DNA of 64,000 nt, from contig NZ_OY759719.1 of NCBI RefSeq assembly GCF_963662555.1, forward strand, positions 1,694,985 to 1,758,984. Direction: 5' to 3'. Below are positions 27,328-36,790 of this stretch, one piece after another. The notes under the pieces were generated by a model that saw only the letters and a list, made by a program, of their open reading frames with translations, was not told where the DNA came from and did not search any database. The position numbers and the translations under genes are program-made. Every line of letters starts with the position of its first letter. The stretch's first letter is position 1. The DNA is from Thiomicrorhabdus sp. (GTDB lineage Bacteria > Pseudomonadota > Gammaproteobacteria > Thiomicrospirales > Thiomicrospiraceae).

Positions 27328-28419
27328 TTAAAGCGGTGATACTGGAAACGAACCTAATAATTTATAAAAGGCTGCATTGGATTCTACTTCTGCTAATGCA
27401 CTTTTTACATTTTCGTCGTCTTTGTGGCCTAAAATATCAATAAAGAAGATGTAATCCCACTTTTTATCCGTTGATGGACGCGAGATAATGCGTGTCATAT
27501 TGATATTGCGTTTGCTAAAGCAACCTAAAATATCCAATAAAGCCCCTGCTTTATTATGGATTGATAAAATTAACGCGGTTTTATCTTCACCACTTGGCTG
27601 AGTAGATTCTTTACCGATTACCCAAAACTTGGTGGTGTTATCTTTAAAGTCTTCAATATTAGATTCTAAAATATTCAACTGGTAAAGCTGTGCTGCTTGA
27701 TCTGAAGCAATCGCTCCTAAAGAAGGATCACTTTGTGCCATTTTTGCAGCTAAGGCGTTTGAGTCTACCGCTTCTATCTCAGCCCAAGGCAAGTTGTTTT
27801 TTAACCAATCCTCACACTGTCCTAATGCTTGTTGGTGAGCCACAACCTTTTGAATGGAATCATGAGATTGGGCTTTAGACATCAAACAGTGATGAATAGG
27901 CAAATCCACCTCTCCAGAAATTTTGAGACTGGTTTTCATTAATTCATTTTGAGTTGACTTAACCACGCCTTCTGAAGAGTTTTCTACGGGCACAATACCG
28001 TAATTGGCTTCACCTTTTTCAACTGCGGCAAATACATCTTCAATCGTTGAAACCGCTACAGCATGAGCAGAAGAACCAAATTGTTTAACTACGCTGGCAT
28101 GAGAATAACTGCCTTCAGGTCCAAGATAAGCCACTGAAACTGGCTGTTCAAGTGCCAAGCATGCGGACATAATCTCTCTAAATAGCTTAGCCATTTCAAT
28201 GTCTGGTAATAAACTGGTATTACGTTCTTTAACCGCCCTTAAAACTTGGGCTTCACGCTCAGGGCGGTAGAAAACCGCATTAACATTACCACCTTGGGTT
28301 TTAATATCAGCCACTTTTTGGGCACACTCAGCTCTTTTGCCAATCAACTCTTGAATTTGTGCATCAATCGCGTCAATCTGGTTACGAATTTCTGTTAATT
28401 GTGCCTGTTCAGTCGTCAT
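27328..28419 (-). CDS. pheA: Bifunctional chorismate mutase/prephenate dehydratase (P-protein)
   Basis: The N-terminal AroQ chorismate mutase (about residues 5-85: IRNQIDAIDAQIQELIGKRAECAQKVADIK) is followed by the prephenate dehydratase domain (about 95-270: VAYLGPEGSYSHAS, GIVPVENSSEGVV, DNTTKFWVIG) and a C-terminal ACT domain (about 280-360: GALLDILGCFSKRNINMTRIISRPS) that senses phenylalanine. The 363 aa length matches the Pseudomonas-type P-protein. Confidence 0.96.
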   Translation of the reverse strand: MTTEQAQLTEIRNQIDAIDAQIQELIGKRAECAQKVADIKTQGGNVNAVFYRPEREAQVLRAVKERNTSLLPDIEMAKLFREIMSACLALEQPVSVAYLGPEGSYSHASVVKQFGSSAHAVAVSTIEDVFAAVEKGEANYGIVPVENSSEGVVKSTQNELMKTSLKISGEVDLPIHHCLMSKAQSHDSIQKVVAHQQALGQCEDWLKNNLPWAEIEAVDSNALAAKMAQSDPSLGAIASDQAAQLYQLNILESNIEDFKDNTTKFWVIGKESTQPSGEDKTALILSIHNKAGALLDILGCFSKRNINMTRIISRPSTDKKWDYIFFIDILGHKDDENVKSALAEVESNAAFYKLLGSFPVSPL

Positions 28420-28459
28420 TAAAAAGCCTGCTGTAAATTATTTTCTATCGTTCTAAAAG

Positions 28460-29554
28460 TTACGCGTTTTCTGTTGCAAATTGTTTCATAAAAGCAATCA
28501 AAGCATCTATACCTTCTTCTGGCATTGCATTATAAATACTTGCTCTCATACCACCAAATGCTTTATGCCCTTTTAAACTTAACAGCCCTGCTGCTTTAGA
28601 CTGTTCTAGAAACAAACTATCCAATTCAGTGTTATTTAAGTTAAAAGTCACATTCATCCAAGAACGTTCAGAGACTTTAATTTTATTGGTGTAAAAGCCT
28701 GAAGCGTCAATATAATCATATAGTTTTTGTGCTTTACGTTCATTGATTTGCGCAATTGCGTGTACACCGCCAGTCTCTTTAAGCCATTCAAAGACCAGGC
28801 CTGCTAAATACCAAGCATAGGTTGCTGGTGTATTAAACATAGAATCATTGTTCGCATAAACATCCCAGTTCATAAGGGTTGGCGTATCACTGCGAGCATT
28901 ACCTAATAAATCTTCACGTACAATCACAATAGCTAAACCTGCCGGACCAATATTTTTTTGTGCTCCTGCATAAATCATTCCGTACTTGCTGACGTCTATT
29001 TCACGGCACATAATATTTGATGACATATCTGCAACAACAGGTTTACCTTGTGCAAAGATCGTTTCTAAATGTTCATCTTTAAGCTCTAAACCAGTGATGG
29101 TCTCATTGACACAAATATGAATATATTTGGCATCAGCAGAAAACTTCCATTCACTCTGTGCAGGGACTTCGGTCGGATTAGCTTCTTGAGCACTGGCCAC
29201 CACATTAACATTTGTATAACGAGAAGCTTCTTTTATCGCTTTGGTTGACCAAACACCCGTGTTTAGATAGTCAACGGTGTCATTTTGCTCAGCTAAATTC
29301 ATTGGAATCGCCGCAAATTGTAACGAGGCTCCACCATGAGTAAAGATAACTTTATAGTTATCAGGAATCTGCATTACATCACGTAAATCTGCTTCCATTT
29401 TATGAGCAACAGCCATGTACTCTTTACTACGATGGCTCATTTCCATGACAGACATGCCAGTAGATTGCCAATCTAAAAATTCAGCCGCTGCTTTTCTCAT
29501 TACCGCTTCAGGTAACATTGCTGGGCCAGCACTAAAGTTAAATGCTCTTGACAT
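28460..29554 (-). CDS. serC: Phosphoserine aminotransferase
   Basis: A 364 aa PLP enzyme of serine and pyridoxal phosphate synthesis. MSRAFNFSAGPAMLPEAVMRKAA, MEMSHRSKEYM, FTHGGASLQFAAIPMNL and YAGAQKNIGPAGLAIVIV (PLP lysine in AQKN) are family blocks. It sits between gyrA and pheA as in many Gammaproteobacteria. The ATG at 29554 has a TAAGGA ribosome-binding site. Confidence 0.96.
   Translation of the reverse strand: MSRAFNFSAGPAMLPEAVMRKAAAEFLDWQSTGMSVMEMSHRSKEYMAVAHKMEADLRDVMQIPDNYKVIFTHGGASLQFAAIPMNLAEQNDTVDYLNTGVWSTKAIKEASRYTNVNVVASAQEANPTEVPAQSEWKFSADAKYIHICVNETITGLELKDEHLETIFAQGKPVVADMSSNIMCREIDVSKYGMIYAGAQKNIGPAGLAIVIVREDLLGNARSDTPTLMNWDVYANNDSMFNTPATYAWYLAGLVFEWLKETGGVHAIAQINERKAQKLYDYIDASGFYTNKIKVSERSWMNVTFNLNNTELDSLFLEQSKAAGLLSLKGHKAFGGMRASIYNAMPEEGIDALIAFMKQFATENA
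28794..28805. repeat. Chromosomal palindrome copy, one mismatch
   Basis: ACCAGGCCTGCT within serC; codes AGLV on the minus strand. Confidence 0.75.
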
Positions 29555-29574
29555 TATATTTCCTTAATAGAATT

Positions 29575-29586
29575 ACCAGGCCTGGT
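29575..29586. repeat. Chromosomal palindrome copy, exact
   Basis: ACCAGGCCTGGT in the gyrA-serC gap, 21 bases upstream of the serC start. Confidence 0.95.
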
Positions 29587-29633
29587 AAGCTGATTTCAAT
29601 AGAAAACCCTCTCTTGCCAAACCAATAACGCAA

Positions 29634-29667
29634 AAAGAACTTAACATCTAAGGATATTAAGTTCTTT
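29634..29667 (-). terminator. Terminator after gyrA
   Basis: An 11-base perfect stem AAAGAACTTAA/TTAAGTTCTTT with a 12-base loop, followed on the minus strand by TTTTTGCG. It lies 18 bases after the gyrA stop. Confidence 0.75.
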
Positions 29668-29684
29668 CTGGTATCACTTTTTAA

Positions 29685-32321
29685 TTATTCAGCTGAATCT
29701 TGCTCAGCCGACTCTTCATTTCCTGAGCCAGCTTCGTTGCTTTCTTCAGTATTAACGGTTTCAATAACTTCGCCTTCAATCACGCCGTCTTCATCCATAT
29801 CCTCTTCGATGTCGACAACAGCAAGACCAACAACCTGCTCACCCTTACCAACATTGATAAGTTTGACACCTTGAGTATTACGACCTACGACTGATATCTC
29901 AGAAACACGTGTTCTTACCAACGTAGCTTTATTGGTGATTAATACGATTTCTTGATCAGGTGAAACCGATACTGCGGCAACAACAGGACCGTTTCGGTCA
30001 GTGGTCTTGATTGATATAACACCTTGACCACCACGGTTGATGGTTGAGTAATCCTCTACTGGTGTACACTTACCAAAACCGTGTTCTGTAGCGGTTAAGA
30101 TTAAGGCTTCAGGTTTAGCCACTTGCATACTAATGACTTTAGCATTAACCAGTTTCATGCCTCGTACACCACGAGCCGTACGACCCATTACACGAACATC
30201 ACTCTCTTTAAAGCGAATCGCTTTACCGATATCACTAAATAGCATAATTTCTTGTTCGCCATCAGTCAGAGCTGTACCGACTAATTCATCATCATCTAAT
30301 AAATCAACCGCAATAATACCGTTAGCACGTGGACGAGAGAAATCTTTTAACGCAACACGTTTAACAATAGAGTTACGGGTTGCCATAAAGACTACACGCT
30401 CATCAAATTCATTTACAGGTAGTACAGAGGTAATATGTTCATTTTCTTCAAGCGGTAAAACATTAACAATTGGCTTACCACGGCTTCCACGACTGGCTAA
30501 TGGTAATTGCCACGTTTTTTGCCAGTAAAGCTTACCTTTGTTAGAGAAGCAAAGTAGCATGTCATGCGTACTCGCCACAAATAGTTGACCTACTTCATCT
30601 TCTTCTTTCATCGCTGTTGCCGATTTACCACGACCACCACGTTTTTGAGCACGGTAATCACTTAATGGTTGTGTTTTGATATACCCATCTTGAGATAGGG
30701 TCACAATACGATCTTCAACGGCAATTAAATCTTCTGCATCAAGGTCTTGGTAGCTGTAATCGATTTCTGTTCTACGTGCATCACCAAAGTTTTCAATGAC
30801 TTCTAATAACTCTTCTTTTACCACTTCTGTTAAGCGATCAGGATTTCTTAAAATTTCTAAAAATTCAGCAATTTTAATAATTAACCCTTTGTACTCTTCA
30901 ATGATTTTGTCTTGCTCTAAACCAGTTAAACGGTGTAGACGCATTTCAAGAATAGCTTGTGCTTGAGCAGGCGATAATTTATACGTTGCACCTTCCGCAC
31001 CAAAGCCTTCAGGAAGGTCTTCTGGACGAACGTCTTTCATCTCGACATTTTCTAGCAAATCAACAACAGCACCAATTGCCCAGGCTTTTTCTAACATGCG
31101 TTCTTTTGCAACCGCAGGGCTTGGTGATGCTTTGATTAATTCAATCATTTCATCGATGTTATTTAGTGCAACTGCTAAACCTTCTAAGATATGGGCTTTT
31201 TCACGTGCTTTACGAAGATCAAAAATTGTACGACGAGTGACAACTTCGCGACGATGTTTAACAAACGCTTCAACCACTTGTTTTAAATTCAGTAGTTTTG
31301 GTTGACCATCAATCAAGGCAACCATGTTCACACCGAATACGGTTTGCATAGAAGTTTGTTTATATAGGTTATTGATAATAACTTCTGGTACTTCACCTCG
31401 ACGAAGTTCAATAACGATACGCATACCGTCTTTATCAGACTCGTCTCTTAAACCAGTGATACCTTCAATTTTTTTCTCTTTAACCAATTCAGCAATACGC
31501 TCAATCAACTTGGCTTTGTTTACTTGGTAAGGAAGCTCATTAACGATGATTTGTGATTTACCAGACTTATCTGTTTCAATCGCTGTTTTAGAACGGATTT
31601 TTACACGTCCACGTCCAGTTTCGTAAGCTTCACGAATACCAGACGTACCGTTAATCAAGCCATGTGTTGGAAAGTCAGGACCTGGAATATGTTCCATCAG
31701 ACCTGCTACATCAATATCAGGGTTTTCAATGTAAGCTAAACAGGCATTAACCGTCTCAGTTAAATTGTGTGGTGGAATGTTAGTGGCCATACCGACCGCA
31801 ATACCAGAAGAACCATTGACTAACAGGTTTGGAATACGAGTAGGTAAAACATTAGGCTCAGTTTCTGACCCATCATAGTTTTCGGTAAAGTTTACTGTCT
31901 CTTTCTCAAGATCGGCTAACAGTTGGTGGGCAATTTTGGACATACGGATTTCCGTATAACGCATTGCCGCAGGTGAATCACCATCAACCGAACCAAAGTT
32001 ACCTTGCCCGTCAACCAACATATAACGTAATGAGAATGGCTGCGCCATACGTACAATTGTGTCATATACTGCTGTATCACCATGAGGGTGATATTTACCG
32101 ATTACATCACCGACAATACGTGCTGACTTTTTGTAAGGTTTATTAAAATCATTACTTAGTACACTCATCGCATATAAAACACGACGGTGAACTGGTTTTA
32201 AACCATCTCTAACATCGGGTAAAGCTCGTCCTACAATTACGCTCATCGCATAACTTAAATAGGATTGCTCCATCTCATCTTCTAGAGCAATAGGAATAAT
32301 TTCGCGTGCAAACTCTGACAT
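29685..32321 (-). CDS. gyrA: DNA gyrase subunit A
   Basis: An 878 aa type II topoisomerase subunit. The N-terminal breakage-reunion domain has [21 protein letters not shown], the [19 protein letters not shown] quinolone region and the catalytic tyrosine in [13 protein letters not shown]. The C-terminal beta-pinwheel carries the GyrA box QKRGGRGKS. The position equal to E. coli Ser83 is threonine, as in some wild-type Gammaproteobacteria. The acidic tail is typical. It leads the aromatic operon on the minus strand and is divergent from ubiG. Confidence 0.98.
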   Translation of the reverse strand: MSEFAREIIPIALEDEMEQSYLSYAMSVIVGRALPDVRDGLKPVHRRVLYAMSVLSNDFNKPYKKSARIVGDVIGKYHPHGDTAVYDTIVRMAQPFSLRYMLVDGQGNFGSVDGDSPAAMRYTEIRMSKIAHQLLADLEKETVNFTENYDGSETEPNVLPTRIPNLLVNGSSGIAVGMATNIPPHNLTETVNACLAYIENPDIDVAGLMEHIPGPDFPTHGLINGTSGIREAYETGRGRVKIRSKTAIETDKSGKSQIIVNELPYQVNKAKLIERIAELVKEKKIEGITGLRDESDKDGMRIVIELRRGEVPEVIINNLYKQTSMQTVFGVNMVALIDGQPKLLNLKQVVEAFVKHRREVVTRRTIFDLRKAREKAHILEGLAVALNNIDEMIELIKASPSPAVAKERMLEKAWAIGAVVDLLENVEMKDVRPEDLPEGFGAEGATYKLSPAQAQAILEMRLHRLTGLEQDKIIEEYKGLIIKIAEFLEILRNPDRLTEVVKEELLEVIENFGDARRTEIDYSYQDLDAEDLIAVEDRIVTLSQDGYIKTQPLSDYRAQKRGGRGKSATAMKEEDEVGQLFVASTHDMLLCFSNKGKLYWQKTWQLPLASRGSRGKPIVNVLPLEENEHITSVLPVNEFDERVVFMATRNSIVKRVALKDFSRPRANGIIAVDLLDDDELVGTALTDGEQEIMLFSDIGKAIRFKESDVRVMGRTARGVRGMKLVNAKVISMQVAKPEALILTATEHGFGKCTPVEDYSTINRGGQGVISIKTTDRNGPVVAAVSVSPDQEIVLITNKATLVRTRVSEISVVGRNTQGVKLINVGKGEQVVGLAVVDIEEDMDEDGVIEGEVIETVNTEESNEAGSGNEESAEQDSAE

Positions 32322-32513
32322 TCAACTTCCATTTCTTGAGTAAAACTATAAAAACCTGATTATATAGCAAATAAAGCTCATATGGCGACAATATTATTTT
32401 TCTCGACCCCCTGTCGAGAATGGGTAAAAATCCCGTGAAGGCTGTCTGTATTTAAAATTTTGCATTTTTACGGCTATTTTTCGATTTAATCCTAATCAAT
32501 TTTCATAATCTCG

Positions 32514-32519
32514 TATAAT
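32514..32519 (+). promoter_or_regulatory. Putative -10 box for ubiG
   Basis: TATAAT lies 40 bases before the ubiG ATG. No good -35 box is seen at the right spacing, so this is tentative. Confidence 0.4.
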
Positions 32520-32558
32520 TTTGGCTTTGAAGTTAAAATTAACACCTCAGAGAGCATC

Positions 32559-33278
32559 ATGGCATTAGAAGAAACAATGACAAGTAACGCGGATCAAAAT
32601 GAACTCAATAACTTTAACCGTTTATCAAATACCTGGTGGGATTTAGAAGGTGAATTTGGTGCATTGCATAAAATCAATCCATTTCGTTTAGAATTTATAG
32701 AGAAACACCATCCAATTGAAGGTCAAAGTATTGTTGATATTGGCTGTGGTGGAGGCATTCTTTCAGAATCTCTTGCCAAAGCGGGGGCAGATGTAACAGG
32801 AATTGATTTAGCCAAAGAAGTATTAACCGTAGCTAAACTACACGGATTGGATACTGGTGTTAAAGTAAATTACCAGTTAATTTCAGCTGAGCAATACGCA
32901 GAAGAAAATCCAGAAAAACACGATACCGTCACTTGCATGGAAATGCTAGAACACGTTCCTGATCCGGCGGCTATTATTCAAGCCGCTGCACAATGTGTTA
33001 AACCAGGTGGTTGGGTATTTTTCTCAACCTTAAATCGTAATTACAAATCCTATTTATTAGCCATTTTTGCTGCTGAGCAAGTATTAAACCTTGTTCCTAA
33101 AGGCACTCATACTCATGAAAAATTCATTACTCCTGCTGAAATGGATGCAATGGCACGTCAAGCAGACCTCTATTTAAGAGATTCAGCTGGTATTGAATTT
33201 AATCCATTACTTAATCGTTACGGCTTAAATCATGACGTTAGTGTCAACTATCTACTTGCTTATCAAAAAGCACTTTAA
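32559..33278 (+). CDS. ubiG: Ubiquinone biosynthesis O-methyltransferase
   Basis: A 239 aa SAM-dependent methyltransferase for both O-methylations in ubiquinone synthesis. SAM motif I is IVDIGCGGGILSESLAKAGA; NELNNFNRLSNTWWDLEGEFGALHKINPFR and TLNRNYKSYLLAI are UbiG hallmarks. An AGAGAG site precedes the ATG. It is divergent from gyrA, an order also seen in E. coli, and is followed by gph on the same strand. Confidence 0.95.
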   Translation: MALEETMTSNADQNELNNFNRLSNTWWDLEGEFGALHKINPFRLEFIEKHHPIEGQSIVDIGCGGGILSESLAKAGADVTGIDLAKEVLTVAKLHGLDTGVKVNYQLISAEQYAEENPEKHDTVTCMEMLEHVPDPAAIIQAAAQCVKPGGWVFFSTLNRNYKSYLLAIFAAEQVLNLVPKGTHTHEKFITPAEMDAMARQADLYLRDSAGIEFNPLLNRYGLNHDVSVNYLLAYQKAL

Positions 33279-33382
33279 TAAAGTGCTCGATCGATAAAAG
33301 CTTAAATGTTCAATAAACAACATTTACTAAACTTATAAAATAACAATAACAGCCATACAACAACGATTCACTGAGAAAATTT

Positions 33383-34039
33383 ATGTCCATAAAATGCGTT
33401 CTATTTGATTTAGACGGCACCCTACTTGATACCTCTTACGATTTTGCACACGCTCTAAAACTGACTTGTGAAGAATATGATCAACCTGTACTCAATTATC
33501 AAGATATTAGAAGCACGGTTTCAAAAGGCGGTTTAGCCATGACGCAGCTTGCTTTCCCAGGGTTACAAGGTGACGAGTTAGAAGAGCGTAGACAGGTATT
33601 TTTAAAACACTACTTTGATAATATTAATCACCATACACAAATTTTTGCTGGTTTAGACTCCGGCTTAGATGCACTTGCTGCTAAAGATATTCCTTGGGGC
33701 ATTGTGACAAATAAACCGACACATTTAACCAAAGAACTTCTTAAAAACTTTAGTTTTAAAAGTGAGCCAAAAGCGATTGTATGTGGTGATACCCTATCGG
33801 TAAGAAAACCAAATCCAGAACCAATGTATTTTGCCGCTGACCAGTGTGGTGTTGCCGCCTCAGATTGCATTTATATTGGTGATCATCCGCGTGATATTGA
33901 AGCTGGAATTAACGCTAAAATGAAAACCGCTGCTGCTATGTACGGTTATTTACCTTTAGAAGCCACAGAAAAAGATTGGCCAGCCGATCTGTTTTTTCAC
34001 ACCCCTTTTGAAGTCTCACAATATATTCAATCTCTATAA
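33383..34039 (+). CDS. gph: Phosphoglycolate phosphatase (HAD family)
   Basis: A 218 aa HAD hydrolase removing phosphate from 2-phosphoglycolate. Motif I is CVLFDLDGTLLDTSYD with the nucleophile Asp; VTNKPTHLTKELL (motif II) and YIGDHPRDIEAGINAKMKTAAAMYGY (motif IV) follow. It lies downstream of ubiG, the common ubiG-gph pair. The substrate is inferred from family and context. Confidence 0.88.
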   Translation: MSIKCVLFDLDGTLLDTSYDFAHALKLTCEEYDQPVLNYQDIRSTVSKGGLAMTQLAFPGLQGDELEERRQVFLKHYFDNINHHTQIFAGLDSGLDALAAKDIPWGIVTNKPTHLTKELLKNFSFKSEPKAIVCGDTLSVRKPNPEPMYFAADQCGVAASDCIYIGDHPRDIEAGINAKMKTAAAMYGYLPLEATEKDWPADLFFHTPFEVSQYIQSL

Positions 34040-34090
34040 GCTATAAAGCCTATATCAAGCCCATAAAAAAGAACGGATAACTTTATTAAT

Positions 34091-34807
34091 ATGAAAACCT
34101 ATTTAATTACTGGTGCAGCCCAAGGCTTAGGCAAAGCCTTAGCTCAAAAACTTTTGTCTTTAAATTATCAGGTGATTTTATTAGATAAAGAGTTAAAAAG
34201 ACTCAATGCATTTTACGATGAGATTGAACAATCTGATTTAAATATAGATTTAGTTGCCTTATACCCAATGGATTTGTTAGGTGCGAATATTGATAATTAC
34301 AAACAACTCACTGAAACATTATCCAATGAATATGGGTGTATTGATGGTGTGTTTTTAAACGCCGCTACTTTACCCGCGTTTACCCCAATCGAGCATTTTG
34401 ATTATATGCAATGGTATGAAGTGTTGCATACCAATCTTAATGCTAACTTTCATCTTATTCAGCAAACTTTGCCATTATTAAAAAAATCAAACGAAGGTAA
34501 ATTGGTTGCCATCACGGATGATAACGTAAAACAACACCCCGCTTATTACGGAGCTTATGGTGTGGCTAAAGCAGGTTTAGAACAACTTACTAAAACGGTG
34601 GCTCAAGAAATTAAACAGACTAACATACACTGTTATTTAGCAAACTTAGAAACCTTTGCAACTGAATCTCGCGGCAGACTTTTTCCGGGTGAAAATCCTA
34701 ATAACTTAACTTCTGCAGAAGATATGGCAAGCTATGTTTTAGATTGCATATTTGATAAACCAATCATGACAACAACGGCTGATTTTGGAACAGTAGAAAA
34801 ACTGTAA
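34091..34807 (+). CDS. Short-chain dehydrogenase/reductase (YciK-like)
   Basis: A 238 aa SDR with the N-terminal nucleotide-binding TGAAQGLGKALA, VFLNAAT where NAG is usual, and the catalytic YGAYGVAKAG (Y-x3-K). It follows ubiG-gph in the same direction, as the YciK-like SDR does in many Gammaproteobacteria. Substrate unknown. Confidence 0.8.
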   Translation: MKTYLITGAAQGLGKALAQKLLSLNYQVILLDKELKRLNAFYDEIEQSDLNIDLVALYPMDLLGANIDNYKQLTETLSNEYGCIDGVFLNAATLPAFTPIEHFDYMQWYEVLHTNLNANFHLIQQTLPLLKKSNEGKLVAITDDNVKQHPAYYGAYGVAKAGLEQLTKTVAQEIKQTNIHCYLANLETFATESRGRLFPGENPNNLTSAEDMASYVLDCIFDKPIMTTTADFGTVEKL

Positions 34808-34818
34808 TTAAATAATTT

Positions 34819-34830
34819 ACCAGGCCTGGT
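34819..34830. repeat. Chromosomal palindrome copy, exact
   Basis: ACCAGGCCTGGT 12 bases downstream of the SDR stop, flanked by AATTT and AATTATT. Confidence 0.95.
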
Positions 34831-34853
34831 AATTATTGACTCAATCATTATTA

Positions 34854-34877
34854 GGGCAAAAATCGCTATTCTTGCCC
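34854..34877. terminator. Terminator between the SDR and the AhpD-like gene
   Basis: GGGCAA pairs with TTGCCC across a 12-base loop, followed by TTTAG. It lies between two converging genes. Confidence 0.55.
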
Positions 34878-34905
34878 TTTAGTACAAAAAAACAATTAAA
34901 ACTCA

Positions 34906-35232
34906 CTATTTAAAGTATTTATCTAACTCTTCATATACCACTTCGATATACATTAATTTTGGACCTCCACCCATTACTACCGCCATCATAGCCGCTTCAA
35001 GAATCTCTTCTTTGGTTGCCTTTGCGTCTACACAGCCTTTAATATGAACCGCAATACACCAAGAACACTGAAAAGCCACTCCTAAAGAGAGTAGCATCAA
35101 ATGTTTGGTTTTTTCATCTAAGGCACCTTCAGCTTCTGCACCCTTAACAAATGCAGCAAAACTCTGTAACTGTTTGGGCATGTCTTTCATTAACCGCCCC
35201 ATCATTGCACCAGTCTCTTGTAGTCTTTCCAT
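34906..35232 (-). CDS. Carboxymuconolactone decarboxylase-family protein (AhpD-like)
   Basis: A 108 aa protein with the redox motif CSWCIAVH (C-x2-C-x3-H) near residues 56-63, followed by KEEILEAAMMAVVMGGGP. The motif fits AhpD-type peroxidase-linked disulfide reductases rather than true decarboxylases. AGGAGAGA precedes the ATG. It stands alone; the partner is unknown. Confidence 0.85.
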   Translation of the reverse strand: MERLQETGAMMGRLMKDMPKQLQSFAAFVKGAEAEGALDEKTKHLMLLSLGVAFQCSWCIAVHIKGCVDAKATKEEILEAAMMAVVMGGGPKLMYIEVVYEELDKYFK

Positions 35233-35491
35233 AATTCTCTCTCCTTGAATTGTAAATGATTAAAACCCTTAGTCACAATGAATCAAATGGCATCAAAATA
35301 CAACTGATAAAATCATTAATTTTATAGAAGACTTTAATGTAAATAATAAGCTATTACAGATAGTTAACTCATTAGTGAATGATTTTTTAAAGCCGTAAAA
35401 AGCTGGTTGTTTCACCATTTATCTTACTCAGCGACAAGATATAAAGAATAGGTAAACTGAATTGTTTCAGTTTTATGCACTGATTGTATTT

Positions 35492-35698
35492 TTATATTTT
35501 TACAAAAAACGGTAAGGCAACCAAAATAGAGCCTGTAACAACCAGTACATAAATATTAGTTACAAAAAAAGGAAATACTAAAAGAGCGATGCCTGCCAAT
35601 AATGGGATTATGGTTTTTTGCTTTTTACCATATAGAAAAAAACCTAATCCTAAAGAGCTAAAAAGCAACCCCCAAATAAGTAGTGATGAATCTCCCAT
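35492..35698 (-). CDS. Small two-helix membrane protein
   Basis: A 68 aa protein, MGDSSLLIWGLLFSSLGLGFF, then YGKKQKTIIPLLAGIALLVFPFFV and a C-terminal hydrophobic stretch, giving two to three membrane segments. It resembles a conserved small membrane family in Proteobacteria whose function is unknown (often labelled, without proof, as amino acid transport). A decayed duplicate fragment lies about 0.95 kb away. Confidence 0.7.
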   Translation of the reverse strand: MGDSSLLIWGLLFSSLGLGFFLYGKKQKTIIPLLAGIALLVFPFFVTNIYVLVVTGSILVALPFFVKI

Positions 35699-35798
35699 AT
35701 ACTAATTTACCTAATTTAGTTTTTCTGTAATGTTTTTTACAACAACCCAATTCAATGAACCAATCCAAAATTCTAATCTAATTACATAACCAAAAGGT

Positions 35799-36152
35799 TC
35801 AAACCAAAACTTGCCTAGTATTTGCAATAAACTCATGAACCTGCTTTTCAATTTCAGGGTCAACCATTTGATCTGGACGGCAATTGTTTGGACAAAGCAT
35901 TTGCGGTGTTGTGCCATATAACCTACAGATTAAAGGACGTTCTTCATAAACCTCACAACCATTAGGACCAAGATGTACGCAGGTTAATTCACTTAATGCC
36001 GCATCATGTTCTGCATCCGTTTTGACGGGTAAACGCGACATTTCTTCTGAAGATGTCGTTACAGGCCCACAGCAATCATGACACCCCTTAACGCATTCAA
36101 ATGTTGGAATGTTATCGCGTAGTAGCTCAATAATCTCTAGATTATTATTCAT
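35799..36152 (-). CDS. YkgJ-family cysteine-cluster protein
   Basis: A 117 aa protein with the Cx3CxxCC cluster CVKGCHDCCG, LTCVHLGPNGCEVYEERPLICRLYGTT and a final CPNNC, the YkgJ pattern thought to bind zinc or an iron-sulfur centre. Function unknown. The gene ends close to the small membrane protein gene downstream. Confidence 0.85.
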   Translation of the reverse strand: MNNNLEIIELLRDNIPTFECVKGCHDCCGPVTTSSEEMSRLPVKTDAEHDAALSELTCVHLGPNGCEVYEERPLICRLYGTTPQMLCPNNCRPDQMVDPEIEKQVHEFIANTRQVLV

Positions 36153-36485
36153 TTATACTTACCTTTTGTACTGCTATTTACAAGATTACTCTATAGCTAA
36201 TTTACCTAGAAGCAAACGACTTCTATAAGTTCTTAAAATGCCATAACACCTTGCTCTCCAGGTAGAGTTTGGTGCTAGTTAAATTACGACAACTTTTTAT
36301 TTTGGTTTTATCCATTGATAACGTTATCACCTTATTTGCGACATCAGACAATAGTGTTCAGAGCGAAGCTTTTTACTCTTTGTTAAATAGTTTCAACAAA
36401 CTAGAACCTTAACTTGAGTAAAAATATAACTGTTATGACAGCTATAGCATGTTTTAAATTCATACAAAAACTGCAAAAGAAATTT

Positions 36486-36497
36486 ACCAGGCCTGGT
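36486..36497. repeat. Chromosomal palindrome copy, exact, longest form
   Basis: The core ACCAGGCCTGGT is flanked by AAATTT on both sides in inverted form, making a perfect 24-base palindrome from 36480 to 36503. Confidence 0.97.
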
Positions 36498-36509
36498 AAA
36501 TTTATATTC

Positions 36510-36585
36510 TCACCAAAAAAGGAAGACTAAAAGAACAATCCCTGATTAACAGTGATGAATCGTTCATATAATAATTTATCTGATT
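36510..36585 (-). pseudogene. Remnant duplicate of the 68 aa membrane-protein gene
   Basis: The stretch AAAAAAGGAAGACTAAAAGA resembles AAAAAAGGAAATACTAAAAG at 35563 onward, and AGTGATGAATCGTTCATATA resembles AGTGATGAATCTCCCATATA at 35683. The intervening coding sequence is missing, so this is a deleted copy. Confidence 0.55.
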
Positions 36586-36790
36586 AAGTTCTTAATAAAT
36601 ATATTAAAACAAATGCCTTGGCTTATTAAACACCATCACATCAATATCACATCAATCAAGCTTAACTAAGTATCTTCGCAATACTTTTGTAAGCGTTTTA
36701 AATAGAGTATATGCAAGTCAAGACCCGTGCTACTAACTGTGTATCAAGGGTCTTGTTAGCCAAGAACATCATAAACCAAATGTATGTAGG

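Larger units (their letters stand above)
36153..36790. other. Intergenic region with palindrome and a decayed gene fragment
   Basis: There are no intact genes in 638 bases. It contains the longest palindrome copy (36480-36503) and, at about 36510-36585, two stretches closely similar to the beginning-flank and end of the 68 aa membrane gene at 35492-35710, as if a duplicate had lost its middle. An imperfect hairpin (AAGACCC/GGGTCTT, 36719-36755) lies downstream of the FmdE-like gene. Confidence 0.6.

Noticed and set aside
35711..35917. A 68-codon frame overlapping the YkgJ-like gene
   Set aside because: It overlaps the 3' end of a well-supported cysteine-cluster gene and has no recognisable features.
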